From Photorhabdus laumondii subsp. laumondii (GTDB taxonomy: Bacteria > Pseudomonadota > Gammaproteobacteria > Enterobacterales > Enterobacteriaceae): a DNA stretch of 64,000 bases. Made by a program: the position numbers and the translations under genes. The notes below the pieces were generated by a model. It saw only the letters and a list, made by a program, of their open reading frames with translations. It was not told where the DNA came from and did no database searches. The stretch lies in the NCBI RefSeq assembly GCF_003343245.1, contig NZ_CP024901.1, positions 4,712,001-4,776,000 on the forward strand. The letters run 5' to 3'. Of the stretch, positions 51,329-59,779 are shown one piece after another (position 1 is the first letter of the stretch; each line of letters begins with the position of its first letter).

Positions 51329-52002
51329 TGCACAGTTTTCCAAGGTACGGCATATCCCAGTTTTTCGCGGGCGTTAACCAGATCTTCTCCGTTAGTTATA
51401 GCCTCAATAATAGCTTGTTCAGTTTTGTCAACATTTTCCGCACGCTCAATAACGGTGAGCAAATACTGCTGCGGGATGGCTAACGCACCATTATCATCAG
51501 CAAAAATCCAATCTCCTGGAGATATAACTACACCGCCAATATCTAAAGTGCATTGTGTTGCAGCAACCTTGGCACGATTCTTTCCGGATACCATATAAAC
51601 CCCCGTCGTAAATAAGGGATATTCCAATCTGCGAACCTCAGACAAGTCTCTGGCTGACCCATAAATTACAGAGCCTGCGATTCCTTTTTGTACAGCTTTA
51701 AAAGTTAAGATATTACCCCAACTGGTACAATCCGTACGCCCCTGATTATCAACCACTATTACATATCCAGCAGGTACTTCATCAATGTAGTTTCCAGCAT
51801 TAAGAAACTTGCCCTGTTCCGGAATGATAGGTTCATAACGTACAGTAAAAGCGGGTCCAGCCATTTTAATCCCGACATTACTACGTGGCATAATTCCAGC
51901 CAGTCCAGCAGGAATATGCAAACTATCCATTGCATCCGATATGGCCGCGCTGTCAAGCTCCATTAAACGCTTTTTAATTTGATCAATTTGTGTAGTTTGC
52001 AT
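51325..52002 (-). CDS. RraA-superfamily aldolase/decarboxylase
   Basis: A 225-residue protein of the RraA / 4-hydroxy-4-methyl-2-oxoglutarate aldolase superfamily. Visible: LDSAAISDAMD, VVDNQGRTDCTSWGNILTF and the substrate/metal loop GSVIYGSARDLSEVR (Arg-Asp). Catabolic members cleave 4-carboxy-4-hydroxy-2-oxo acids or decarboxylate oxaloacetate; true RraA lacks an operon like this. Start MQTTQIDQIKKRL, overlapping the upstream stop codon (TAATG). The next gene overlaps by 4 nt. Confidence 0.82.
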   Translation of the reverse strand: MQTTQIDQIKKRLMELDSAAISDAMDSLHIPAGLAGIMPRSNVGIKMAGPAFTVRYEPIIPEQGKFLNAGNYIDEVPAGYVIVVDNQGRTDCTSWGNILTFKAVQKGIAGSVIYGSARDLSEVRRLEYPLFTTGVYMVSGKNRAKVAATQCTLDIGGVVISPGDWIFADDNGALAIPQQYLLTVIERAENVDKTEQAIIEAITNGEDLVNAREKLGYAVPWKTVQ

Positions 52003-54167
52003 TACATTTCCTCTTTCGATGCACGTGCGCACAGGACACTCCAAGCGGCATATTCTGGTATAGATTGTTGCAGTAGCAATTTATTACATGGAAAATCCAC
52101 CGAATGTTGTCGTCCTTCATCATCTATGGTTGTCAGGGTCATCTGCCCAAGCATTTCTTCACCAGACAAAAATGAACTTATAGAAGGAAACGCAGTAATA
52201 TTCACCGAAAGAGACTTTGAAGGATTATTTACTGCATATGTTGTGTGTAGATATGTATTTAATTCATCATCATCTGTGAACCAGTTAATACGGTATTGCT
52301 CACTGAGTTTTTCCATAGCAGTCATCTGGCAATCACTAACCAATTTGTTTTCAAACATGGCACCAAAATTAACCAATTGCCGTACGGAAAGAGGGGCATC
52401 AGCAGGAGTAATAACTTGTACTACTACATAAGGCGCTTTCCACAGATAGTGAATATCACACTCAACACCATCAAAGAATGCGTTCACCATCGTACCGACT
52501 TTACTTTCACTAACGCCGATTAGTGTCCAATGGTAGTTTCGCTCTCTCATGCCAGCTACTGGAGGGATAGAATGTTCTTCCGACAACATTAATCGCATTT
52601 GGGACGGAGGTCCTGGCAACACAACTATTTTGCTACTATCAACATTAAGACTGAAGCCAGGTGCTGTACCTGTAACATTGGGAATAACCTTTGCTCCAGA
52701 CGGAAACATGGCTTGGAATCGATTAGAGTGATCACAATATACTCCCAGTTTTTCCAATTGTTTCTGTATTTCCACCCAGACGTTATCACGTATTTCCAAA
52801 GGACTACCTGCCACTTTTGCTATCGCCTCACGAGTTTTATCATCCAGTGTCGGGCCAAGACCGCCACACACAACAATGAGAGTATCCTGCCCTAGCCTAC
52901 GAACCACTGCGGTAGCAATCTGGTTAATATCATCAGCGCAAACCTGATGTTGCTTCACTTTATATCCCTGCTCCGTGAGATATTCACTAATATCCTGAAG
53001 ATTAGTATTAGGATATTTTCCACTCAGGAGCTCATCACCAACAGTAATAACCGATGCAGAATAGCTAGTGCATTTTTTACTTAGAGTACTAATAATAGCC
53101 TGCGCCATTTGTTGGGTTGTTGCGCTACCACCCAGATCATAAGTAACAGTTCGTCCTTCACGTATCACATTATCTACTGCACAGTTAATTTGCTGTGCTG
53201 CATCAGCAAAGCCAAGATGTTCCAGTAGTAATGCTATTGTGTAAAACATCGCTGCCGGATTGGCTTTATTTTTACCTGCCATACCAGGCGCACTACCGTG
53301 TACAGGTTCAAAGTATGCAATATCACTACCAATATTAGCGCTAGGCGCTAAACCAAGACCTCCCATTACGCCCGCTGCCAAATCAGACAAAATATCACCG
53401 AACATATTCTCAGAGACAATGACACCAAATTCATGCGGTTTTTTTACCATCCATAAAGCTATTGCATCTACATTGTGGATATCCGCTTTTATTTCAGGGT
53501 AACCTGCCGCAACGGTATCGAAAATACCTTTTGCAAAGTGCCCACTTTCCCTCATTACATTTGGTTTATCCGCAAAGGTTACACGGGAGTAGTTATTTTC
53601 CTTTGCATACTCAAATGCAGTGATAAACAAACGTTCTAAACCAAAACGGGTTTGTAGACGGACTGTCCATGCAGCTTCTTCAGGACCATATTTATCTATA
53701 TTTGGGTGCTGTAACCAAGTCGTTGCCGTAGCGGGAATTCCTTTAAAATCGAACCCTGCATATAGTCCTTCGCTGTTTTCCCTGATAACACAACAGCGAA
53801 ATGGTTTACGGTCCCCTTCTACATAACGTACTGGGCGGATATTTGCATATAATCCCAAACGCTGGCGTAATTGGATAACAGGTGACACATAATTTCTCGT
53901 TTTCACACGCAGATGCGGTGGCAACGCTTGTTGTGCTTCTTCTTTACCTTTACTAGTAATAGCGCCGAGTAACACCGCATCTACTGAAGCTATTTTTTCC
54001 CAAGTATTGGCAGGCACTGGGTTACCTTCTCTTTCCCAACAAGTCCAACCAATATCCCCAATTTCCAATGTCACAGGAAGATTTAGAGCCTGAAAAACGG
54101 GAAGAGCGGCATCGCATACTTCCTGACCAATACCATCACCAGGTAAAATAAGAATTTTTTTATTCAT
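52002..54167 (-). CDS. Isocitrate/isopropylmalate dehydrogenase-CinA (MoCF) fusion
   Basis: 721 residues with two enzyme modules. Residues 1-360: a beta-decarboxylating dehydrogenase (PGDGIGQEV; LRQRLGLYANIRPVRY; catalytic Tyr in RENSEGLYAG; Lys in FADKPNVMR; metal Asp in SENMFGDILSDLAAG; cofactor loop EPVHGSAPGMAGK). Residues 365-530: a CinA/COG1058 MoCF-like domain (VITVGDELLSGKYPNTN; CGGLGPTLDDKTREAIA; VTGTAPGFSL; VLPGPPSQM). The last 190 residues are unassigned and do not look like the CinA deamidase. The start at 54167 overlaps the previous stop (ATGA). I know no described enzyme with this fusion. The substrate is unknown; a tartrate or alkylmalate-type hydroxy acid is likely from the N-terminal family. 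Confidence 0.85.
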   Translation of the reverse strand: MNKKILILPGDGIGQEVCDAALPVFQALNLPVTLEIGDIGWTCWEREGNPVPANTWEKIASVDAVLLGAITSKGKEEAQQALPPHLRVKTRNYVSPVIQLRQRLGLYANIRPVRYVEGDRKPFRCCVIRENSEGLYAGFDFKGIPATATTWLQHPNIDKYGPEEAAWTVRLQTRFGLERLFITAFEYAKENNYSRVTFADKPNVMRESGHFAKGIFDTVAAGYPEIKADIHNVDAIALWMVKKPHEFGVIVSENMFGDILSDLAAGVMGGLGLAPSANIGSDIAYFEPVHGSAPGMAGKNKANPAAMFYTIALLLEHLGFADAAQQINCAVDNVIREGRTVTYDLGGSATTQQMAQAIISTLSKKCTSYSASVITVGDELLSGKYPNTNLQDISEYLTEQGYKVKQHQVCADDINQIATAVVRRLGQDTLIVVCGGLGPTLDDKTREAIAKVAGSPLEIRDNVWVEIQKQLEKLGVYCDHSNRFQAMFPSGAKVIPNVTGTAPGFSLNVDSSKIVVLPGPPSQMRLMLSEEHSIPPVAGMRERNYHWTLIGVSESKVGTMVNAFFDGVECDIHYLWKAPYVVVQVITPADAPLSVRQLVNFGAMFENKLVSDCQMTAMEKLSEQYRINWFTDDDELNTYLHTTYAVNNPSKSLSVNITAFPSISSFLSGEEMLGQMTLTTIDDEGRQHSVDFPCNKLLLQQSIPEYAAWSVLCARASKEEM

Positions 54168-54907
54168 AAGATTTTTAGCCAATCGTTAATTACATTGTTA
54201 ATAAATAACGGCTTATCTTCCCAAGGCCGCATTCCTGCTCCATCCACGACAACAAAACAGTGCGTAGGATTAGTATTGACCACCTGATTACATTCTGTGG
54301 CTAATTGCGAACGTCCGCCAACTATGCTCAGAAATTTTCCTTTGTAATTGCACAATATTGCTCTGGCATCCAGTTGTAGCAACAGTGAAAATCCCACTAT
54401 CATACGTTCCCGAGCAGTATTTCTTAAATGACCAGGTATCGCAGGCATTTTAGGAAGTGGAGTCCCACCTTCAGGAATAACAAAGTCATGTAACACAGAA
54501 ATCGCTTCATCTAGCTGATTTCTATTCAGTAATGCTATTAATTGTTCCAGCTTATTAGTCAGTAACGAATCAGCATACCCAGGACCACTCACTGAGATTA
54601 CTCCCGTGAGGTTTTTCAGGCGCGACGCAAGCAATTGCGCCAGAGTACCTGACATCGCAAAACCGATAAGCAAATAAGGCTGGAAAAAACGTTGATTAAG
54701 TTCAGATTCAATAATATTAATAGCGTAGTCAGGATCAGATGAATTAATTAAGGATAATGTATCAATAATAGACACCTGATATCCCATTTTCTGTAATAAT
54801 ATGCGCAATGGAGTGCAAAAATCGCCATGATCCCAAAACGGCATCACAGGTGCGAGAATTACCGCTTCAAGGCTGAAACATCCAGCATGGTTATTATGCT
54901 GTATCAT
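54164..54907 (-). CDS. Alpha/beta-hydrolase-fold protein lacking Ser and His catalysts
   Basis: 247 residues with an alpha/beta-hydrolase pattern: VILAPVMPFWDHGDF, a nucleophile elbow GFAMSG at 82-87, and a C-terminal GAGMRPWEDKP near 230. In active enzymes the elbow is GxSxG; here the nucleophile position is Ala84. The usual catalytic His after GAG is replaced by Met-Arg. So this may be a non-catalytic homologue or use other residues. It overlaps both neighbours by ATGA. Confidence 0.65.
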   Translation of the reverse strand: MIQHNNHAGCFSLEAVILAPVMPFWDHGDFCTPLRILLQKMGYQVSIIDTLSLINSSDPDYAINIIESELNQRFFQPYLLIGFAMSGTLAQLLASRLKNLTGVISVSGPGYADSLLTNKLEQLIALLNRNQLDEAISVLHDFVIPEGGTPLPKMPAIPGHLRNTARERMIVGFSLLLQLDARAILCNYKGKFLSIVGGRSQLATECNQVVNTNPTHCFVVVDGAGMRPWEDKPLFINNVINDWLKIL

Positions 54908-55699
54908 GTCGTTGCTCCTCGCAAAGATTTAACAACCTGAAACGCATAATTAATACCATTTCGTAACCCTTCTTCGAGAGCTGTTTTATTCTCCACACTC
55001 AAATTGTACATACCCATCATTATATCGATAAGATCGCGCCTGGAGGCGGCAAAAAAACAATGGGATTGCAGTTCATTGAGTTGATTAAATACTCGTTCAA
55101 GGTCATATTGTTTACTATTTTGGCTCAGATTGAGAAATGATAGCCAGCTTTCCAAATTGAGATTTCCGGCACCTTTTCCCATCCCTGATAGAGAACTATC
55201 AATAAAATTGACTCCAGCTCTCATAGCTTCAATACTGTTCGCTGTGGCAAGACCCAAATTATCATGAGGATGGAATCCCAATTGCAATTGCGTGGCAGAC
55301 TTTAACCTATAAAACATCTGCGCTACCTGTTCAGGGAGCAAACTACCATTTGAATCCGCCAGGTAAATAATATCAGCACCCGCTTGTTCACACTGTTTGG
55401 CAACTTCAATAATTTTACTGATAGAGAGCTGACTCACTCGTGTAAAATTAATACCCACAGCCATTCCAGTAGTTCGAGCAATCTCGCACAACCCTAAGCA
55501 TGGCTGCGGGTTATCAGCTTTAATACATAACCTAAGCAAACTAACGCCATTCATCTTCATTGCATAAATATCATCAGCATTGATATTGTGAGGATGAGCA
55601 ATGACTACCAATCTTGCCTCAGGTACCGATTGATGAATATCTCGGATATAACTATCCGGAGACATACCTGTTAGGCCAATATTAGAGATAGGTTTGAAA
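54904..55699 (-). pseudogene. DRE-TIM aldolase, C-terminal part (split by IS)
   Basis: The C-terminal 265 residues of a pyruvate-type aldolase like 4-hydroxy-2-oxovalerate aldolase: GADIIYLADSNGSLLPEQVA, metal His pair in LGFHPHDNLGLATANS, and SSLSGMGKGAGNLNLE. The N-terminal part with the DRE-type motif lies beyond the IS at 57473-57616. Joining across one copy of the 6-bp duplication TTTCAA gives an unbroken frame reading RNGSFKPISNIGL. A GTG inside the IS end could start translation, but the product would lack the first strand and catalytic Arg/Asp. Confidence 0.88.
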
Positions 55700-57467
55700 C
55701 CTTCATTCCGCACCTAATTCAGGAATAAACCGCTTTATATTGTGCACCTAATAAACTCAAAAGCTCATGGTGGTAAGATTGCATTCCTGTCACCATTTTA
55801 TGTTCTTGAAATTCAAAGGTGCTGATCCCTTCAAAGGCCAGAAATACCCAACGCGCGGTGGGGGATTGTGTCGGTTTGTTCTTCATATCGGGGAAAAACG
55901 GCACATTTTGTTTCAATTCATGGCGAATTTTATGTTCCAGCGCCGCATAAACCATGAGACAACATGTCATCACCATTAACAGCGCTTCTATCCGCTCCGG
56001 TTTTTTCAGGAAAATGGCAGACGTCAGGAATTCCGGACTTTTCAGGAAGCGAAAACCCCGCTCCACCTTTTGTTGTGCCTTATAATTAGCCAGTAACGCC
56101 GCCATATCAAGCCGTCCTTCATCCCGTTCATTGGTCGCTAAAATAAACCTCCCGACCCGCAATCTGGCCTGCTTCACCTTGTCTAACCGGGTATAAGCCT
56201 GACCGGCTAATTGATAATGAACCGATTTGGGGGGTTGATGCTTGCCGGGTTTCCCGCGCCCCGCATACGCGGTAATCGCCTGAATTTCCGGCGAGGCGAT
56301 GCCGATAAACTGGCATTGAGACTCAAAATCATGCAGTGCCTGTAAGGCATCCTCCCGGCAGGCAAAGGGCTTTTTGCCCAGTTTGTCGAACTGTTTAGAC
56401 TCGTTTTCTGTTTCCCTGAGTGTGTTTTTCCGGAAAGTCTGGTTTTCACGTTTTTCTGCCGCCGTACTGTTCACCAGTAACCAACGCTGAGGAACGCCGC
56501 CATATGATGACGTCACCCAGCAGCCTGAATAGCCCTCACTGATGGGGCTGAATTGCTCCGCTGTCACGTTCAGGAGAGACTGTTTAGCTTCCTTGATCGT
56601 CAGGGGAACACGCGTAATAAATCGTTGTTTTTGCTGATGAAGCGAAGCGATCGCGGCTTCAGTATAAAGGGCGGCATCGGCCACAAAGTAGCGGCTGTTT
56701 TGTGCTGCTTTCAGGCATTGAATATGGGTTTTGATCGTCTGGGCAAAGGCTTTGGCATCATTCGTATTCCCGCTCATAGCCTGCATATAGACAGGGATAC
56801 CTGCCTGATTTTCGCAAATCAGTTCAAGGACAACCTGGTTCAGTTCAGGCCGGTGATCCCGGCTATAACCCGGCACCAGTGCAATACGTTTTGTGTCATC
56901 TCCCAATGCGCTGTCATAGTCACCATCGACATGAAAACTCGTGATATCCAAATGAACGGAATCGGGATTTAACCCTAATTTATCAACCACTTGCTCAGCA
57001 AGCACCTGATAAACTTCCGACACCCCCGCTTCATATAAGGCATCCAGTGTACGGCCGAGCACATCATCATTAAGGTGTTCAGCTTCAATGTCAGCACCAA
57101 TTAAACGCGCAATCGGCTTATGTTGAAAAAAGCCGGAAAACATGTGCAATGTCCGGCTGTGAAACCCCAGCCCGTTAAGGATCATCGCCAGAAAAGCGTC
57201 GCCGTGAGAGACAGTATGCGATGAATATTTTGGGATAATGGCATCAATCATGCGGGGTAAACCGGCTTCATGACAAAAAGCGGCGATAAGGCCAAGATGA
57301 TCGAGACGTTTAATGGCAGGTATAGGTGTGGACATATTCGCTTTCCGGCAAATAAAAGTAATAGATCAAAATTGGCGATTACCGTCAACCCCACCGATGT
57401 CATCAATACAAAAAACCTGTGTAAGATCACATTATTTTTAAATCAGAAATACGGTGCGGAATGACGG
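55700..57467 (-). mobile_element. IS1634/IS4-type insertion sequence, 1768 bp
   Basis: Terminal inverted repeats CCTTCATTCCGCACC and CCGTCATTCCGCACC (14 of 15). Flanked by a 6-bp direct repeat, TTGAAA on the plus strand (55694-55699 and 57468-57473). It contains one intact transposase gene. Inserted in the aldolase gene in the same orientation. Confidence 0.92.
55719..57335 (-). CDS. IS1634-family (IS4 superfamily) transposase
   Basis: 538 residues. N-terminal DHLGLIAAFCHEAGLPRMID and SHTVSHGDAFLAMILNGLGF; catalytic Asp in SVHLDITSFHVDGDYDS and in RYFVADAALYTE; late Glu region KAQQKVERGFRFLKSPEFL (Y/Q-x-E-x-x-F/R type). The family and DDE arrangement are recognisable. No break; potentially active. 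Confidence 0.93.
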   Translation of the reverse strand: MSTPIPAIKRLDHLGLIAAFCHEAGLPRMIDAIIPKYSSHTVSHGDAFLAMILNGLGFHSRTLHMFSGFFQHKPIARLIGADIEAEHLNDDVLGRTLDALYEAGVSEVYQVLAEQVVDKLGLNPDSVHLDITSFHVDGDYDSALGDDTKRIALVPGYSRDHRPELNQVVLELICENQAGIPVYMQAMSGNTNDAKAFAQTIKTHIQCLKAAQNSRYFVADAALYTEAAIASLHQQKQRFITRVPLTIKEAKQSLLNVTAEQFSPISEGYSGCWVTSSYGGVPQRWLLVNSTAAEKRENQTFRKNTLRETENESKQFDKLGKKPFACREDALQALHDFESQCQFIGIASPEIQAITAYAGRGKPGKHQPPKSVHYQLAGQAYTRLDKVKQARLRVGRFILATNERDEGRLDMAALLANYKAQQKVERGFRFLKSPEFLTSAIFLKKPERIEALLMVMTCCLMVYAALEHKIRHELKQNVPFFPDMKNKPTQSPTARWVFLAFEGISTFEFQEHKMVTGMQSYHHELLSLLGAQYKAVYS

Positions 57468-57616
57468 TTGAAAGAACCATTGCGATAACCGATTTCAAAC
57501 CATTCCACGCCACTTTTAGTCAACGCTTCAACATGCTTTATAGCGTATTCTGTTGTAAAATTAAAATTATTCAGGTATCCACCATCACGTAATGTGACAT
57601 CTATATTATTAACCAT
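57443..57616 (-). pseudogene. DRE-TIM aldolase, N-terminal part (split by IS)
   Basis: Starts MVNNIDVTLRDGGYLNNFNF, with the catalytic Arg-Asp and first metal Asp of the DRE-TIM family, then GVEWFEIGYRNGSFN. It runs into the IS right end and stops at TGA. With the C-terminal part (54904-55699) it would make an aldolase of about 314 residues, smaller than DmpG-type enzymes with their C-terminal communication domain. It starts 39 nt after the MFS gene. Confidence 0.85.
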
Positions 57617-57654
57617 TTTTCATTCCTATTTTAGTTTCTATTATTTGTTTTTAC

Positions 57655-58842
57655 TTACTTATTTTCTTTACCGCCTCTATTACCCGTTATATAAATAATA
57701 CTACCGACCAAAGAAACAACTGTGATGATAGATGCCACTTTAATAGGTTCATGGTGAGATATATAACCAATAAACAATGATGCCAGTCCTGCACTACCTA
57801 ATTGCAATGTTCCCATTACGCCGGAAGCTGTCCCAGCCGCTTGAGAATGCGTGGCAATTGCCGATGCAGTACCTAGTGGCAATAAAAAACCATTACCGAA
57901 AGTCAATACTGATATTGTTAGCACAGAAGTTATCAATGGGTAGGAACTAAAAAACATTTGTATCGTGAAAGCAATACCTCCAACAACAAAGATGAGATAA
58001 CCATGAGAAATTGTCTTTCTCACGCCCTGACGACGACTTAATTTTTTAGCAATAAGATTACCCAACACATAACTTAAAGAGAGCATTATATAGGTGTAAC
58101 CAACATATTTTTCTGGTAATCCCATAGCGGTAAGAATAAATGGAGATTCAATCAAATAAGAAAAATATGCCGTATAAGCGAAGCAAGGTATTGCTGCATA
58201 GTAAAGAAATTCTTTATTTATTATCACTTGGTAAGTACTAACCAATACATTTTTAATACTTAATTTTTGGCGTTTATTTATTGGTAGTGATTCTTTCAGA
58301 ACTAGCAAGCACAATATAAGCGTGACTGTTATAAATAAAGTAAGAAATAAAAAACAGGATCTCCAGCCATAATATTCACTTAACATACCGCCGATCATGG
58401 GTGCGATAGCGGGTGACATTCCCACAAAAGGGAAAATAATCAGATACAAATTGGCTGCCTCTTCTTTCTCCATCAGATCACTAATAATGGCACGACTTAA
58501 TGTAATACCAGCACAAGCGCCTATTCCCTGAAATAAACGCAATAATAGTAACTCACTAATATGTGTACTGTAAAAAATACCGATTGTTGAAATCAACCAT
58601 ATAATCATCCCAGAAATAAGAACCGTTTTTCTTCCTAAACAATCACTTAATGGCCCATAAATAAGTTGAGAAAAGGCTATACCAAATAGAAATATAGTTA
58701 TTGTACTTTGTATACTAGATTCGCTAACGTGATAATAGTTTCCCATCTTACTCAAGGCGGGTAGAAATATATCCGATGAAACCAACCCCCCCATAGAAAG
58801 AAAAGCCATTAAAACGATAAATAATAAAGATTTATTTTTCAT
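57655..58842 (-). CDS. MFS transporter, Bcr/CflA-like
   Basis: 395 residues, about 12 membrane helices. Signature pieces: the N-terminal SSDIFLPALSKM (typical of Bcr/CflA), loop 2-3 GPLSDCLGRKTVLISG, motif C-like region GVMGTLQLGSAGLASL. It is a drug or metabolite exporter by family. First gene of the operon with the split aldolase; it may export or import the pathway's compound. AT-rich relative to core genes. Confidence 0.85.
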   Translation of the reverse strand: MKNKSLLFIVLMAFLSMGGLVSSDIFLPALSKMGNYYHVSESSIQSTITIFLFGIAFSQLIYGPLSDCLGRKTVLISGMIIWLISTIGIFYSTHISELLLLRLFQGIGACAGITLSRAIISDLMEKEEAANLYLIIFPFVGMSPAIAPMIGGMLSEYYGWRSCFLFLTLFITVTLILCLLVLKESLPINKRQKLSIKNVLVSTYQVIINKEFLYYAAIPCFAYTAYFSYLIESPFILTAMGLPEKYVGYTYIMLSLSYVLGNLIAKKLSRRQGVRKTISHGYLIFVVGGIAFTIQMFFSSYPLITSVLTISVLTFGNGFLLPLGTASAIATHSQAAGTASGVMGTLQLGSAGLASLFIGYISHHEPIKVASIITVVSLVGSIIYITGNRGGKENK

Positions 58843-59307
58843 GGACCATAACCAATCAATATAATAAATATTATCCCTGAATAAATTCCGTATAAAATAA
58901 AAGTCATGTACCAGTTAAATTTACATTAAATGCACACAATCACTTATTTAATGAAAAAACCAATACCTTGCATGTAAGAACAACAAATTACTTTGCATAT
59001 TATCTTGTGCTGCAAGAATTAAGAACTCTTTATAACAACATAAAGACAAAATCCCACCCATGCTTTAGATTAATAATTTTTTACTCTATAAATACCCCCT
59101 CCAAGTATTGAGATACTTTTACACAACTTCTTTAATAATTAACTTTTACAAAAATAAATTCATGTAAATATTAATTAAAAAAATAGTAACACCAACATCA
59201 CTTTTAGCAAACAAAAAAACATAGAATTTAAGTTCAAAAATGAATAAAAAAAACACAAAACACAACATATAATACTAAAAAAATCATTTTGAAATTCCAG
59301 CACGAAC
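58843..59307. promoter_or_regulatory. AT-rich 465-bp gap with the MFS operon promoter
   Basis: Very AT-rich, with poly-A tracts; a site favoured by H-NS-type silencing, which is inference. It must contain the leftward promoter of the MFS-aldolase operon. No gene and no clear -35/-10 chosen by eye. Confidence 0.4.
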
Positions 59308-59457
59308 ATGTACTTGCCCTTTTTGTACCAAGCACAATGCTGTCTGGACATCATTCGTCAGTACGGAGCAGCGCCTGTTGTCATCAGTCAAATTAACGGT
59401 CGCGATTATACCGTAGTTAACGTCAATACCTTTGAAGACGTTGACTCTGCGGCTTAA
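59308..59457 (+). pseudogene. 49-residue frame, probable gene remnant
   Basis: A frame with normal GC and codon use in AT-rich surroundings: MYLPFLYQAQCCLDIIRQYG, then APVVISQINGRDYTVVNVNT and FEDVDSAA. No ribosome binding site. It looks like the C-terminal end of a larger protein whose start was lost at the island border. The family was not recognised. Confidence 0.35.
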
Positions 59458-59536
59458 ATATTTCCTGAATGAATTCGCATCTTGCCGTACAATCCTTCCC
59501 TTCCCATCCTAATTTATTTAATTACCGGAAGAACGA

Positions 59537-59779
59537 ATGGACAGACGATTTGTTCAATCCCATAAAGAAGCACTTTGGGCTGTGTTCCTAACGCTTGCTT
59601 ACCTTATTGGCTGGCTATTGACAGCCTATTTACCCAGCAATGCTCCCGGTGTCACCGGCTTACCTCGCTGGTTTGAAATGGCATGTTTGTTACTACCAGT
59701 TGTATTCATCATCCTCTGCTGGTTAATGGTGAAGTTTATTTTCAAAGAAGTCCCGCTGGAGGATGAGAATGCAAAGTGA
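59537..59779 (+). CDS. yhdT: YhdT family small membrane protein
   Basis: An 80-residue inner-membrane protein with two membrane segments (ALWAVFLTLAYLIGWLLTAY and MACLLLPVVFIILCWLMVKF). DUF997 family, always next to panF, possibly an accessory subunit. It overlaps the panF start. The start ATG follows CGGAAGAACG. Confidence 0.93.
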   Translation: MDRRFVQSHKEALWAVFLTLAYLIGWLLTAYLPSNAPGVTGLPRWFEMACLLLPVVFIILCWLMVKFIFKEVPLEDENAK

